A DNA stretch of 32,130 bases from Oscillatoria sp. CS-180 (GCF_028330965.1 NZ_JAQMUB010000102.1:1-32130); one strand, 5' to 3'. Positions 7,162 through 14,849 are shown, counted from the stretch's first letter. Notes: generated by a model not told the origin, from the sequence alone. Made by a program: numbers and translations.

Positions 7162-7449
7162 TCACTCTTTGATTTCAAAACCTGTCGCTGTAGTGCCGTC
7201 GTAGTAAACCCAAACCTTCTGGTCCGAACCTTCCACGCGGTAAATATCTGCCGTGTCTGTGCTGCGATTGGCCCGTCCGAAGGTGCTAGTCATATCGGCG
7301 TAGCTTTGAGGCCACGCCAGCCCTTTCAGGAACGCCACTTCACTTGAGCTGAGATAGCCCATACCGCCCCTAACAATCCCCTGCCCCTGCAAATCAGTCG
7401 GGTAGTAGTTGGGGCCATCAATCTCGGGAGTAGACGTGCAGGCCGCCAT
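7162..7449 (-). CDS. Small lipoprotein-like protein, BamE/SmpA-like
   Basis: 95 residues from the first ATG (7449), but the frame continues upstream and encodes GKVLGLLVCIAMAACTS, a convincing lipoprotein signal with the Cys at the lipobox. No ATG, GTG or TTG exists in that extension; an ATC at 7485 or a CTG is the only candidate start. The mature part (SSEVAFLKGLAWPQSYADM, then TFGRANR and VWVYYDGTTATGFEI) resembles the SmpA/BamE fold, in which a short lipoprotein recognises other proteins at the envelope. The upstream gene's stop (7470) falls within the extension, so translation may be coupled. The family call is tentative. Confidence 0.5.
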   Translation of the reverse strand: MAACTSTPEIDGPNYYPTDLQGQGIVRGGMGYLSSSEVAFLKGLAWPQSYADMTSTFGRANRSTDTADIYRVEGSDQKVWVYYDGTTATGFEIKE

Positions 7450-7469
7450 CGCAATACAGACGAGCAGCC

Positions 7470-8114
7470 CTAAGACTTTCCCGATTGAGAAGTCCTCGCC
7501 TGCGATCGCGCTTTCCGCAGCTGGTAGTAAGCTGTATCCTCCGCTTCCGTCTCAATCTGAAAGCGAGTGACGCCGCGCTTCATGCCAGCGGCCCGCATCG
7601 ACTCCACCTCCGCTGCGTCAAACTCTGCTTCCACTTGAGACTGGGACTCAATCAGGGCCTGGAGCTGCTGAAGCTGTTCATCGGCTGCCGTCTGCAATTT
7701 ACCGCCCTGGTCACGAAGTAGCGCCAATGCCCCGCCCAACTCCTCAGACACGCCCTCCGGTGTGACTCCACCGGGCATAAACTCACGGCTGTAGCGCTCC
7801 TTCGCCTCACTCACCCAGCGATCGCGTTGGGCCTTCTTACTCGGCACCTGTTTGAATTCCAACGCCAGCGATCGCGCCAGCTCGGTATAGCCCTCATCCG
7901 TCTTCAGCAGCTCAACCGGAGCGACCTTCTGAAGCCAAGGCAACCATCGCGTTCTAAAAGTGGATTCGCCAATCGTCAACTCCGCCGCCAACTGTTTACC
8001 GGCGTAGGGCGCTCCTTCAATCAGTTCCCCCTCGATAAGTTCGGGGATGTGCGCGACGGTGTGCGCCTCCTGTGCGACGGTTGCGCGGGAAGCCTGCGGT
8101 TCAATGTGCTGCAT
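7470..8114 (-). CDS. Hypothetical plasmid protein with HTH-like and coiled-coil parts
   Basis: 214 residues. The ATG at 8114 has an excellent AAGGAG eight bases upstream. Residues about 38-60 (GKQLAAELTIGESTFRTRWL) look like a helix-turn-helix that lets a protein read DNA. A helical domain follows, then a Gln-rich coiled coil (LQQLQALIESQSQVEAEF). It heads a leftward operon of three genes. The control region 8181-8252 carries GTGC repeats, and a similar repeat falls inside the first codons (8071-8089), which suggests autoregulation. It could be a plasmid regulator; I cannot name a family. Confidence 0.55.
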   Translation of the reverse strand: MQHIEPQASRATVAQEAHTVAHIPELIEGELIEGAPYAGKQLAAELTIGESTFRTRWLPWLQKVAPVELLKTDEGYTELARSLALEFKQVPSKKAQRDRWVSEAKERYSREFMPGGVTPEGVSEELGGALALLRDQGGKLQTAADEQLQQLQALIESQSQVEAEFDAAEVESMRAAGMKRGVTRFQIETEAEDTAYYQLRKARSQARTSQSGKS

Positions 8115-8180
8115 GGGTGCAACTCCTTTTTAATTGATAGCCCAAACCCTGATGGGATAGGCGTTTCTGAATGCGCTGTT

Positions 8181-8252
8181 GTCGTGCGGTGAGTGCGCGA
8201 TCGCTGCACGAAAGCTGTGCGGCTGTTGCGCGATGGGTGCACGACCCATCGC
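8181..8252. promoter_or_regulatory. Repeat-rich control region between divergent genes
   Basis: A 31-bp imperfect direct repeat (8181-8211 and 8214-8244; 23 of 31 bases equal, 33-bp period) carries GTGCGG, GCGCGAT and TGCACGA in the same order. The second copy includes a perfect 9-bp inverted repeat, GCGATGGGT / ACCCATCGC, with a 5-bp spacer (8230-8252). A related 19-bp stretch lies at 8071-8089. The layout suits a regulator binding between the 8114 gene and the 8344 gene. Confidence 0.5.
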
Positions 8253-8343
8253 AATGCATCGGATTGTAGCGTCTAGAATTAAATGATGCAAGTTGAATCA
8301 CATAGAATTAAATCGTTTCCATAGCACAGGAGTAAGCTAGGCA

Positions 8344-8547
8344 GTGGTAACTCGACGAAGTGATACTGTGGCCGATCGCGTAACGTTTGACATCGAAGGC
8401 TTACGAGAAGATATCGACGCAGCCTACGCCGAAAATCCCCTCTGGGCACGGCTATCCCTCGCTCAGAAATTGCGGATGCTGGTTGAAGAGCGGCTTGAAG
8501 AGATCAAGCAAGCTAAGGTACCCCCATCCTCGGAGCGCAAACAATGA
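8344..8547 (+). CDS. Small RHH-like protein
   Basis: 67 residues. The GTG start at 8344 has AGGAG eleven bases upstream. ADRVTFDIEGL reads as the DNA-contact strand and DIDAAYAENPLWARLSLAQKLRMLVEERLEEI as two helices, compatible with a ribbon-helix-helix fold. Its stop overlaps the start of the next gene in ATGA, so the two are translationally coupled and probably act together. The direct repeats upstream (8181-8252) are possible binding sites. The RHH call is by pattern only. Confidence 0.5.
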   Translation: MVTRRSDTVADRVTFDIEGLREDIDAAYAENPLWARLSLAQKLRMLVEERLEEIKQAKVPPSSERKQ

Positions 8548-9344
8548 CAGCCCCCAGCTTCCGATCGGGGCAAATCATCCCGCTGCGCTACAAGAGCCGG
8601 GAGATTAAAGCCATCATCATCGATCCCAACGGTTTAGGACCCGATAAACCCAGTATCGGCATGGGCTTTCGGGGCATGGATAGACACGTTGGCGTGCCCC
8701 AAACAACCCTTTCCAGAAGGGTGATGCAAATAGACGGGGACAAGTACCTAGAACTCCCGTCCAGCAATCGATTCAGGGTGATGCAAATCTTGGCCGAAGA
8801 CGGCAATGAGTATCTGCTTTTAGAAGCGTCAGACTGGGTCGCGCTGGCTCAGGACTGGGCCAAAAATCCAGGCAAACTGAGGAAGCCTGCTCGCGAGGGA
8901 CTGATTGATTTTCTCGCCTGGTTCGCGGCTGAGGGCATCTACGCTCAGGCGTACACCATCCTAAAGCGGGCCTACACCTACGAAGACGATCAGCGAGTCC
9001 AAAACTGGCTTATGCAGCGAGAGAGTGGCAAACCTGCTCGGCGTGAATGGGGGTTTGAAGTGCAGGACAAAGACCCCCGTGGCCGCTACGGGTATTGGAC
9101 CAACTACGTCTATCGGGGTCTGTTCGACATGGACGCCGCCACAATGAAGGAGGTCTGGGAAAGTCCAGTGAGTGGCAGTAGTCGCATTGCTCGAAATTAC
9201 ATTCCCCAGGCGGTGGGCCTAGAGGCAGTAGCTTACTGTGAAAAGATGGTGGCACAACTTGATTTAGATGATATCGAGCAGGCCCATGACCTAGCGATTC
9301 AAGCGACGCGGATTAAGTTTGCAAAGTACTTTCTACTTGCTTAA
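8544..9344 (+). CDS. Conserved hypothetical plasmid protein
   Basis: 266 residues starting in the ATGA overlap with the RHH-like gene. The N-terminal ~90 residues are strand-rich (FRSGQIIPLRYKSREIKAII), and the middle is helical. The C-terminal part has a striking block, GRYGYWTNYVYRGLFDMD, followed by SRIARNYIPQAVGLEAVAYCE. This resembles the C-terminal region of some phage or plasmid proteins that accompany antirepressor-type N-termini, but I cannot name a family. The stop codon lies inside the 26-bp palindrome at 9338-9363. Confidence 0.5.
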   Translation: MTAPSFRSGQIIPLRYKSREIKAIIIDPNGLGPDKPSIGMGFRGMDRHVGVPQTTLSRRVMQIDGDKYLELPSSNRFRVMQILAEDGNEYLLLEASDWVALAQDWAKNPGKLRKPAREGLIDFLAWFAAEGIYAQAYTILKRAYTYEDDQRVQNWLMQRESGKPARREWGFEVQDKDPRGRYGYWTNYVYRGLFDMDAATMKEVWESPVSGSSRIARNYIPQAVGLEAVAYCEKMVAQLDLDDIEQAHDLAIQATRIKFAKYFLLA

Positions 9345-9363
9345 TCAGTTAACTGATTAAGCA
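9338..9363. repeat. 26-bp perfect palindrome
   Basis: The half TGCTTAATCAGTT is followed directly by its exact reverse complement. The 19 bases at 9339-9357 recur at 11715-11733, beside parA. The pair brackets the DUF4236 gene and the partition genes. It is a likely binding site for the ParA partner or a recombination site, and it overlaps the stop codon of the gene ending at 9344. Confidence 0.75.
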
Positions 9364-9474
9364 TTTAATTGATTAGGCACAGTATGGGTGAGGCTTAGCT
9401 CTCAGATACCTCTCAATGCTTGCTGATTCTTGAATGAGAAGAACGAATTAGGTAGGCAGAGTTGAAAGTTGGCA

Positions 9475-10701
9475 ATGGGTTTCAAGTTTCGCAAAAGCAG
9501 GCGCACCGTCAAGATACTTCCTGGTGTTCGCCTCAACATAGGAAAAAAGGGCATCAACAGCGTCTCAATCGGCGGCAGAGGCAAGCGTTTCGGCGCAACC
9601 ACTAATGTCAATTTAAAGACGGGTAAAACTAAGACAACCTACAACATTAAGGGGGTAGGTTCCTTTGAACATAAACCGACTTCTTCAAAGGCAAACAAGC
9701 GCTCAAAGAGCATTTCTAAGCCGACGCCTCAATCAAGAAGTGCTGTCCAATCACCACCAGATAAAGCACCAAGGACTAGAAATCATTCAACTGATTCTCC
9801 GCGCTGGTATGAGCAAAGTTGGTTTGCGATTTTATCCATTCTCATCTTTCCTCCCCTGGGTATTGCCACCATTTGGTCTACTCGGTGGTCTAAGCCTTGG
9901 AAGATAACATCAACTGTTTTCGCCGTCTTTTGGACCTTCTACATCTTTGTTGGTGCCCCTTCCCAATCACCTCCTGAGCCTGCGGCCACATCTACTGAAA
10001 CAGAAGCGATCGCTGAGGCTCCCAATGGCTCTATCCCCGCCCCAGAAACACAAGCTCCTGAAACAACATCATGGGATGAGGTTTATCAAGAGGCTGAAAG
10101 GATCTCAGGAACAGTTCAAAGCTTGACCGAAAATGCTTTATCGCCTAATGACTGGTTACTCATTGCTAGCCGCTTAGAGCGCTCGATTCAGCTTTATGAA
10201 AGCATTCCAGAATCTGATTCTAATTACTCCAAAGCCCAGGCAGCAGTTGAAACGCTCGATCAGCAACTCTTTTATGCTCGAAAGGGACAAACTGTTCCAG
10301 AAGACACTTTCCCGCAGGCTATCAATGCCGCGACCAAAGCTGCGAATTTAACGCAGACCGCACAGTCCACCTCTGATTGGGAAGAAGTTGTAGCGACTTG
10401 GCAGGAATCCATTGGACTTTTGAAGCTGGTTCCCGAAGATAGTCCAAATCGTGAAACTGCTCAGGCAAAAATCACTGAATACGAGAATAACCTTCAGTAC
10501 GCTGAGGCAAAAGCATCAGAACCTCCCCCTCAACCTGTAGCAAGCAGTCAACCGACATTGGTTCGAGCTAGAGAATCACGAACAGGTAGTTGCGATTGCC
10601 CCTATGACTACACCTCCTCTGGAAGCCGCTGTGGGGGTAGGTCTGCCTACTCTAGACCGGGTGGAGCTTCTCCAGTCTGCTACGTTCCTGCTGAGCAGTA
10701 G
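9475..10701 (+). CDS. DUF4236 membrane protein with Cys-rich tail
   Basis: 408 residues from the ATG at 9475. The N-terminus MGFKFRKSRRTVKILPGVRL with SVSIGGRG is a clear DUF4236 domain (about 1-60). A basic linker, two hydrophobic segments (about 115-160), an acidic Pro/Thr linker, and two helical repeat blocks follow (SPNDWLLIASRLERSIQLYE and STSDWEEVVATWQESIGLL), each TPR-like. The tail has SCDCPYDYTSSGSRCGGR and PGGASPVC, a conserved Cys-rich end I associate with exported cyanobacterial proteins. Its biochemical role is unknown; by layout it is a membrane protein with an extracytoplasmic C-terminus. A TTG two codons earlier is a less likely start. Confidence 0.75.
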   Translation: MGFKFRKSRRTVKILPGVRLNIGKKGINSVSIGGRGKRFGATTNVNLKTGKTKTTYNIKGVGSFEHKPTSSKANKRSKSISKPTPQSRSAVQSPPDKAPRTRNHSTDSPRWYEQSWFAILSILIFPPLGIATIWSTRWSKPWKITSTVFAVFWTFYIFVGAPSQSPPEPAATSTETEAIAEAPNGSIPAPETQAPETTSWDEVYQEAERISGTVQSLTENALSPNDWLLIASRLERSIQLYESIPESDSNYSKAQAAVETLDQQLFYARKGQTVPEDTFPQAINAATKAANLTQTAQSTSDWEEVVATWQESIGLLKLVPEDSPNRETAQAKITEYENNLQYAEAKASEPPPQPVASSQPTLVRARESRTGSCDCPYDYTSSGSRCGGRSAYSRPGGASPVCYVPAEQ

Positions 10702-10727
10702 GTCACTTAATTCTGAGAGCAATCAAG

Positions 10728-10759
10728 AATCAATTACCCGATTAATCACTTAATTGATT
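10728..10759. promoter_or_regulatory. AT-rich inverted repeat after the partition genes
   Basis: AATCAATTA (10728-10736) and TAATTGATT (10751-10759) form a perfect 9-bp stem around a 14-base loop containing CGATTAATC. It shares TTAATC/GATTAA elements with 9338-9363 and 11620-11733, and abuts the stop codon of the RHH partner at 10759. It is either part of the centromere or a weak terminator without a T-run. Confidence 0.4.
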
Positions 10760-11022
10760 TACCGCTTAACCCACGCTTCCAACAGTTCAGCAATCAAATC
10801 AGAGAAATCCCCCTCATAGTCCACTAGCGATCGCTTCACCTCTTTGTTCAGCTCCTTGGGAATATAGGCCCCCACCTGAATGTAGTTCGGGTCCGATCGC
10901 TTCCCCGTCGCCTTCCGCTGTCGTCGCTTGGGTTCGTCCGGTGCTGGCTCTGACGGTGGAGTCGCCTTAGCTTTTTGGCGATTCTGCGCCAACTTGTCAA
11001 ACATGCTCGCGGGATCAGCCAT
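10759..11022 (-). CDS. RHH partition partner (ParB/ParG-type)
   Basis: 87 residues from the ATG at 11022, chosen because AAGGAGA lies about 10 bases upstream; a TTG at 11031 sits too close to that site. The first 45 residues are basic and Pro-rich, as in the mobile tails of ParG-like proteins that stimulate ParA ATPase. The rest, NYIQVGAYIPKELNKEVKRS then FSDLIAELLEAWVKR, is a ribbon-helix-helix domain. The gene overlaps the end of parA by 8 bases. It should bind the TTAA palindromes flanking the locus and both segregate the plasmid and repress the operon. Confidence 0.75.
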   Translation of the reverse strand: MADPASMFDKLAQNRQKAKATPPSEPAPDEPKRRQRKATGKRSDPNYIQVGAYIPKELNKEVKRSLVDYEGDFSDLIAELLEAWVKR

Positions 11023-11611
11023 AACTCTCAATCTCCTTTGCTAGCGACTCATACTCTCTCCAGGCGATGCGACCGAAGCGATCGCCCGTCTCATACACCG
11101 GCACCCCAGCAAGGGCCGCTTTTTCATAAGCGGTTAAACGCCTAATCATTTGATTAAACACCGGAATGCTTAAGCGGTTAAGCGTTTCTTTAGCTTGTTC
11201 AGCCGTACTTTTCTTACGGCTGTCTACCATCGTCAGGACGACCCCGTAGGCATCCAGGTTTTGGAGGTGATCGACGGTGACCAGCAGCGCTTCCAGGGCC
11301 AGCGCATCCGGTGTGGAGGGTAGCACCAGCAGATCACAGCCTGACGCGAGGGCCTCCAGTTCGTCTTCGTCGGGGTGCGCTTCAGTGTCTACGATGACAT
11401 GGTCTTTGCCGCGAGACGCCTTAGCCGCCGCCATCAAGTCACACACCTGGAAGGGCAGGGTGCCCCGCTTGGACCAGGAAAGAGAGGAGCGATTGGGGTC
11501 GCCATCAACGAGCAGGGTCTTTTCGGACTGTTGAGCGAAGTAGCAGGCTAGATGGATCGCGGTGGTCGTTTTGCCCACGCCCCCTTTGAAGCCAGCAACG
11601 GTGATGATCAT
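11015..11611 (-). CDS. parA: ParA/ParF-type partition ATPase
   Basis: 198 residues, typical of the short ParF/Soj-like type without an HTH domain. The deviant Walker A motif FKGGVGKTT is at residues 8-16, the A' region LLVDGDPNRSS at about 34-44, and the Walker B-like region DHVIVDTEAH at about 69-78. These proteins bind ATP and nonspecific DNA to move the plasmid-partner complex apart before division. It overlaps its RHH partner by 8 bases. Inside its coding region the dyad GCTTAAGCGGTTAAGC (11168-11183) resembles the flanking repeats. The ATG at 11611 follows TTAA repeats that probably serve as operator. Confidence 0.93.
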   Translation of the reverse strand: MIITVAGFKGGVGKTTTAIHLACYFAQQSEKTLLVDGDPNRSSLSWSKRGTLPFQVCDLMAAAKASRGKDHVIVDTEAHPDEDELEALASGCDLLVLPSTPDALALEALLVTVDHLQNLDAYGVVLTMVDSRKKSTAEQAKETLNRLSIPVFNQMIRRLTAYEKAALAGVPVYETGDRFGRIAWREYESLAKEIESYG

Positions 11612-11733
11612 TTGCTTATCCAGTTAAGCGATTAATCGATTAATCAGGCAGATGGCAAGCAATGGACTGCTTACTCACAAGGATTCTAGCGGTTAATTGG
11701 TAAATCAGCTAAACGCTTAATCAGTTAACTGAT
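11612..11733. promoter_or_regulatory. TTAA-type repeats upstream of parA (putative centromere/operator)
   Basis: The region contains GATTAATCGATTAATC (11630-11645, perfect 16-bp palindrome), TTAAGCG and GCGGTTAATTGG units, and GCTTAATCAGTTAACTGAT (11715-11733), which is identical to 19 bases of the palindrome at 9338-9363. Repeated short dyads next to parA are the usual form of a type Ib centromere, where the RHH partner binds and represses. Confidence 0.6.
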
Positions 11734-11823
11734 GGCGGCGAGGGAGAGGTGCCATCGCCCTTCAGATTTGGCGTTGCTGGCCAGCGAGATCGCGGCCAAT
11801 CAGCCTCCACCTGCCCCCTGGCT

Positions 11824-12002
11824 CGGTATCAGCAACTTGAGGAAATCGCGGCGAATGGCTGGCAGCTCCCGACTAGCGAGTTAGCCCACCTGCTGAGGCT
11901 GAAGACCTTGAGCGGGCTGAGCTAGAGCGTTATGGCTTCCGGTTCGTGAAGGTGGGCAAGGCTGGGATTGAGAGTGCTTGGAAGGTGGAGAAGTTGGATT
12001 AG
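11824..12002 (+). pseudogene. Frameshifted remnant of a small plasmid protein
   Basis: Frame one reads RYQQLEEIAANGWQL and SELAHLLRLKTLSGLS then stops at 11923. A second frame overlapping it reads LERYGFRFVKVGKAGIESAW then KVEKLD and stops at 12000-12002. Together they resemble a domain common on cyanobacterial plasmids (WxLpTseLA..L..k.lsg...eryGFrF.kaGk.g.esaWkvek). One frameshift separates the halves and no start codon is evident, so the gene is broken. It lies between parA and the AT-rich insert. The rest of 11734-12141 holds no other gene. Confidence 0.5.
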
Positions 12003-12141
12003 GTGTCGTTTGTCGGGCCGACAGTTAATGGACAGGTAACACATAACTGGCAGGTTAATGGCCAGACAAAGGCTACAGCGACCAAATTTTCTCCAATTCC
12101 ATACATCGGCCAACTAGCCTAACTCTCCCAATATGAGATGG

Positions 12142-13818
12142 TTAAAGCGCAAGAATTCTTTTTGCGTATCTATTTTTGTCTTTAAGATCAAGAATAAAAA
12201 AAGCATCAACTGAGTCAAATTTAGGATCATTACTTAGAGCGACAAACCGCGCTCCAAGCTTCAAATAAAACCTCATCAGATTTGTAACGCCTTTATCTCC
12301 TTGAGTTGATTCAAGATATTCAAGGAAATATGTCGGATTTAGTTTTGCGTCTTTATCGTACAAAATTTCGGGGAAGTTATTATTAAAGTAGATCCTGTTC
12401 CTTGGTTCCACTAAGCATTTGTCATTCAACACATAATATTTATTAAGAAAATCAAAGAGCATGCTTTTTGCAATCTCATTATATATTTTACTAATTGAGA
12501 CAAGACCCATTAAGCAGCTCGAACTAGATATCTTTACTATTTCACCTAAAGCATTCCATAGAGCAACTAGCGGCAAATATTGTCCTTGATATATTTGGTT
12601 GACAAACAACCTGCTCAGCTCTATTGAAGTGTTATATTTCCGAAAAAATTCTTGGCTAATGTAAAAGTTTTCACAAATATATGATTCTTTTATATAGCTA
12701 TCATAGCTGGAAAATTTGTTTAAAGGAACATGTCTACAGGCTCCAGCTATTCTTTGATTTAAGTTATCCCATACTAACAAATGCTGATAAATTTTATCAA
12801 ACCTATCTGAATATGCTTTTTTATCCGTGTTAAAGCCATATCCACTGAAAGCTATTCTTCTTAGACGTCTTATCTCATCAAGAATAGCCGATGATTGAGT
12901 TAGTTCGCTGCTTATCACAGAAAACCTTCCAGTAGATAATATTTCTTTTGATTCTAATAAAAGATTTACTTCTTTAGCAATCTTGTATTGCTGCGTACTT
13001 GAAGAGAGTCTAGACATACTTTCCTTTGGAAAGCGAGGTCTTTTTATATCAGTCTTTGAATTTTCAAGGACAAGAGTCTTAAGATTCAGCAATTTTGTAA
13101 TTTCTGTTTTTGAATAGGAATTATAAGCGTTTGAATAGTGGATAATATCTCCAATTGACAAGCGCACTTTCTTGTTTCTTTTGTTTGTCAGTTCCCAGCA
13201 TAATTGAAGAGTTCGTAGATAAGAGTTAACTACTCCCAAAGAATGAAATAAAAGGCTATTGCTTCCCTCTATATATATAGGAATCACTGAAGATCTTGAA
13301 GACTTAAACAGAAATCCTGCCAAATCATTCCATTCAGATTCGACAATTGAAAATTGAGAAAGCTTATAATGAGAAACCTCTCCAGAAGGAAAAAGTAGTA
13401 AACATTTTCCTTCTTTAAGCCAGTCAAGAGCCTCTCTAATAGATCTAGAGTTTTCAGGTTTTGACGTAAAGGGATTTACAGATATTAGATCTTCCGGAAT
13501 GTTTGGAATGCGCTCTAACAAATAGTTTCCAATCAGTTTTGAGTCAGTCCTGCGTGTATTCAACAAACTCATTACTGCTAATCCATCTAAAAAGCCCATA
13601 GGATGATTAGCAATTACCAATAAAGGTCCTTTCTGAGGTATATTTACGAGGGACTTATGATCGTAGCAAAGCTCAATTGAAAGCCTATCGAGAAATTCAG
13701 CATAGAATCTAGAACTATTTTTTATACTTTTAGATAGATTATAAATTTGACGGATACCCAAAAATCCTTCGGCGATAGAGAGCAATTGTGATTTCTTAGT
13801 ATTTATCAAATATCTCAT
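12142..13818 (-). CDS. Bifunctional acyltransferase, OlsF-like (ornithine lipid synthesis)
   Basis: 558 residues from the ATG at 13818 (a TTG at 13842 is an alternative). The N-terminal half is a PlsC-type acyltransferase: NHPMGFLDG gives the catalytic HxxxxxD (about 72-78), and FPSGEVSH (about 143-150) is the second conserved block. The C-terminal half (about 300-480) matches the OlsB/COG3176 'hemolysin' GNAT family: LRRIAFSGYGF, then HLLVWDNLNQRIAGACRHVP and a late SRLFVNQIYQGQYLPL. This order is that of OlsF, which makes ornithine lipid from ornithine and two acyl donors. The gene is strongly AT-rich and has no HIP1 site, suggesting recent transfer. Whether the aminoacyl acceptor is ornithine cannot be read from the sequence. 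Confidence 0.75.
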   Translation of the reverse strand: MRYLINTKKSQLLSIAEGFLGIRQIYNLSKSIKNSSRFYAEFLDRLSIELCYDHKSLVNIPQKGPLLVIANHPMGFLDGLAVMSLLNTRRTDSKLIGNYLLERIPNIPEDLISVNPFTSKPENSRSIREALDWLKEGKCLLLFPSGEVSHYKLSQFSIVESEWNDLAGFLFKSSRSSVIPIYIEGSNSLLFHSLGVVNSYLRTLQLCWELTNKRNKKVRLSIGDIIHYSNAYNSYSKTEITKLLNLKTLVLENSKTDIKRPRFPKESMSRLSSSTQQYKIAKEVNLLLESKEILSTGRFSVISSELTQSSAILDEIRRLRRIAFSGYGFNTDKKAYSDRFDKIYQHLLVWDNLNQRIAGACRHVPLNKFSSYDSYIKESYICENFYISQEFFRKYNTSIELSRLFVNQIYQGQYLPLVALWNALGEIVKISSSSCLMGLVSISKIYNEIAKSMLFDFLNKYYVLNDKCLVEPRNRIYFNNNFPEILYDKDAKLNPTYFLEYLESTQGDKGVTNLMRFYLKLGARFVALSNDPKFDSVDAFFILDLKDKNRYAKRILAL

Positions 13819-14040
13819 ATTCAGATTCCGACCAACTAGCAAAACTGAGCAGCGTAGCGGACAATAGTATCTAAAAAAGCAATGGATGAGCAGAAACCTT
13901 ACGGCGATAAGGATTGCGGTGGTTTATATAACAATCGCAAAAGTTCCAGTACAACGAGGCTTTACAGCCTCTATTGCCTGTCAAAGTCCAATACCGTCAA
14001 ACACCATTCAGATTGTACCTGTTTCAGTAACAAGCATATT
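13819..14040. other. Spacer between the acyltransferase and membrane protein genes
   Basis: About 220 bp, AT-rich. A rightward 76-codon frame (13886-14116) overlaps the end of the 14613 gene in antisense and has no ribosome site or family feature, so it is probably not a gene. No terminator with a clear stem and T-run was found. The two leftward genes may therefore be co-transcribed. Confidence 0.4.
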
Positions 14041-14613
14041 CTATACAGAAATTGATGGCGAGGAGAAAACAACAAATGTTATGAATAAAGCTAGTAGCAA
14101 AGCACTGCAAAAATAATGAAAGACAGGTTTATTTACAATGCATAGTGAAACCAAGACAAGCATTGCAAGCAGACGAATAATATTATCTATAAGGTTCCCT
14201 TTTGTATTGATCAAAAGATCTGCAATAAAGTTATTCATCTGAATAAAAGCGGCAATTCCATATATCATTCTATTTTGCTTCCAGTAGTACTTCTTCAAAT
14301 CAACTTTCTCTTCTCCAGAAATTTCTGGAAATATAATTTCAGAAACGAGATAGTATCCAACAGGACTAAGAAGTAAAACAAGGATATATAAAAAAGACCA
14401 GGTATTCAAATCTCGCTCTTCGAAAGTTCCTATCCAATATTGAATTTGAAGCAAGAATAGAAGGCATGATATAAGAGAATGCAAAGGGTAAAAAGACACG
14501 TTTTTAATATGCTTTAGAGATTTTGCGAATCCTTCTATTATGCCTCCAATTCCTAAAGCAAGTATTATTGAAACGAGAATAACCACATAGTTGAATACAT
14601 CTAAGTTTTTCAT
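14041..14613 (-). CDS. Hypothetical multi-pass membrane protein
   Basis: 190 residues with five or six hydrophobic segments (about 8-27, 43-62, 72-92, 113-131, 143-160 and 163-182). A charged loop, FPEISGEEKVDLKKYYW, sits near the middle. No catalytic motif is visible. It lies upstream of the OlsF-like gene on the same strand and shares its AT-rich composition, so the two probably came together. A 16-bp leader element before the ATG is identical to one before the SPFH gene. The function is unknown; a role near the membrane lipid made by its neighbour is only a guess. Confidence 0.6.
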   Translation of the reverse strand: MKNLDVFNYVVILVSIILALGIGGIIEGFAKSLKHIKNVSFYPLHSLISCLLFLLQIQYWIGTFEERDLNTWSFLYILVLLLSPVGYYLVSEIIFPEISGEEKVDLKKYYWKQNRMIYGIAAFIQMNNFIADLLINTKGNLIDNIIRLLAMLVLVSLCIVNKPVFHYFCSALLLALFITFVVFSSPSISV

Positions 14614-14621
14614 AAAATAAT

Positions 14622-14637
14622 TCCGAATTGGATTTTA
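14622..14637 (-). promoter_or_regulatory. Second copy of the 16-bp leader element
   Basis: On the minus strand the sequence reads TAAAATCCAATTCGGA, 8 bases before the ATG at 14613. It is identical to 21-36 in front of the SPFH gene, on the opposite strand. The surrounding bases are not conserved, so the element itself seems to be the shared unit. Confidence 0.5.
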
Positions 14638-14719
14638 CATCTTCACATCAAAAGATCTGGAGGGAACCTACATAAGTTCGACTTGTACTCTCCACATCAA
14701 TCCGGAAAATAAGCTTTTC

Positions 14720-14838
14720 TTATAAAAAATACAGGTGACGGCACTCCATCTCCGTGAACCGCTGCTCCACCGTCTTCAGCCGTCAACTTAGCGGTCCCAT
14801 ATCATCTTTTAGATCCGGGTTGAAATGAATATTGAGAA
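14720..14838 (-). pseudogene. Broken C-terminal copy of an RHH gene
   Basis: The minus strand reads HFNPDLKDDMGPLS, stop, RLKTVEQRFTEME. This aligns with HFNPVPADEVGQLRRRLELV and EQRLQTME of the intact gene at 15310-15561, with an in-frame TGA in place of the Arg. The 5' part is missing and the fragment abuts the recombinase remnant directly. It is a decayed paralogue left by recombination. Confidence 0.6.
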
Positions 14839-14849
14839 GGCATACACTT

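Noticed and set aside
13886-14116. Rightward 76-codon frame
   Set aside because: Overlaps the end of the membrane protein gene in antisense, no ribosome site and no family feature.
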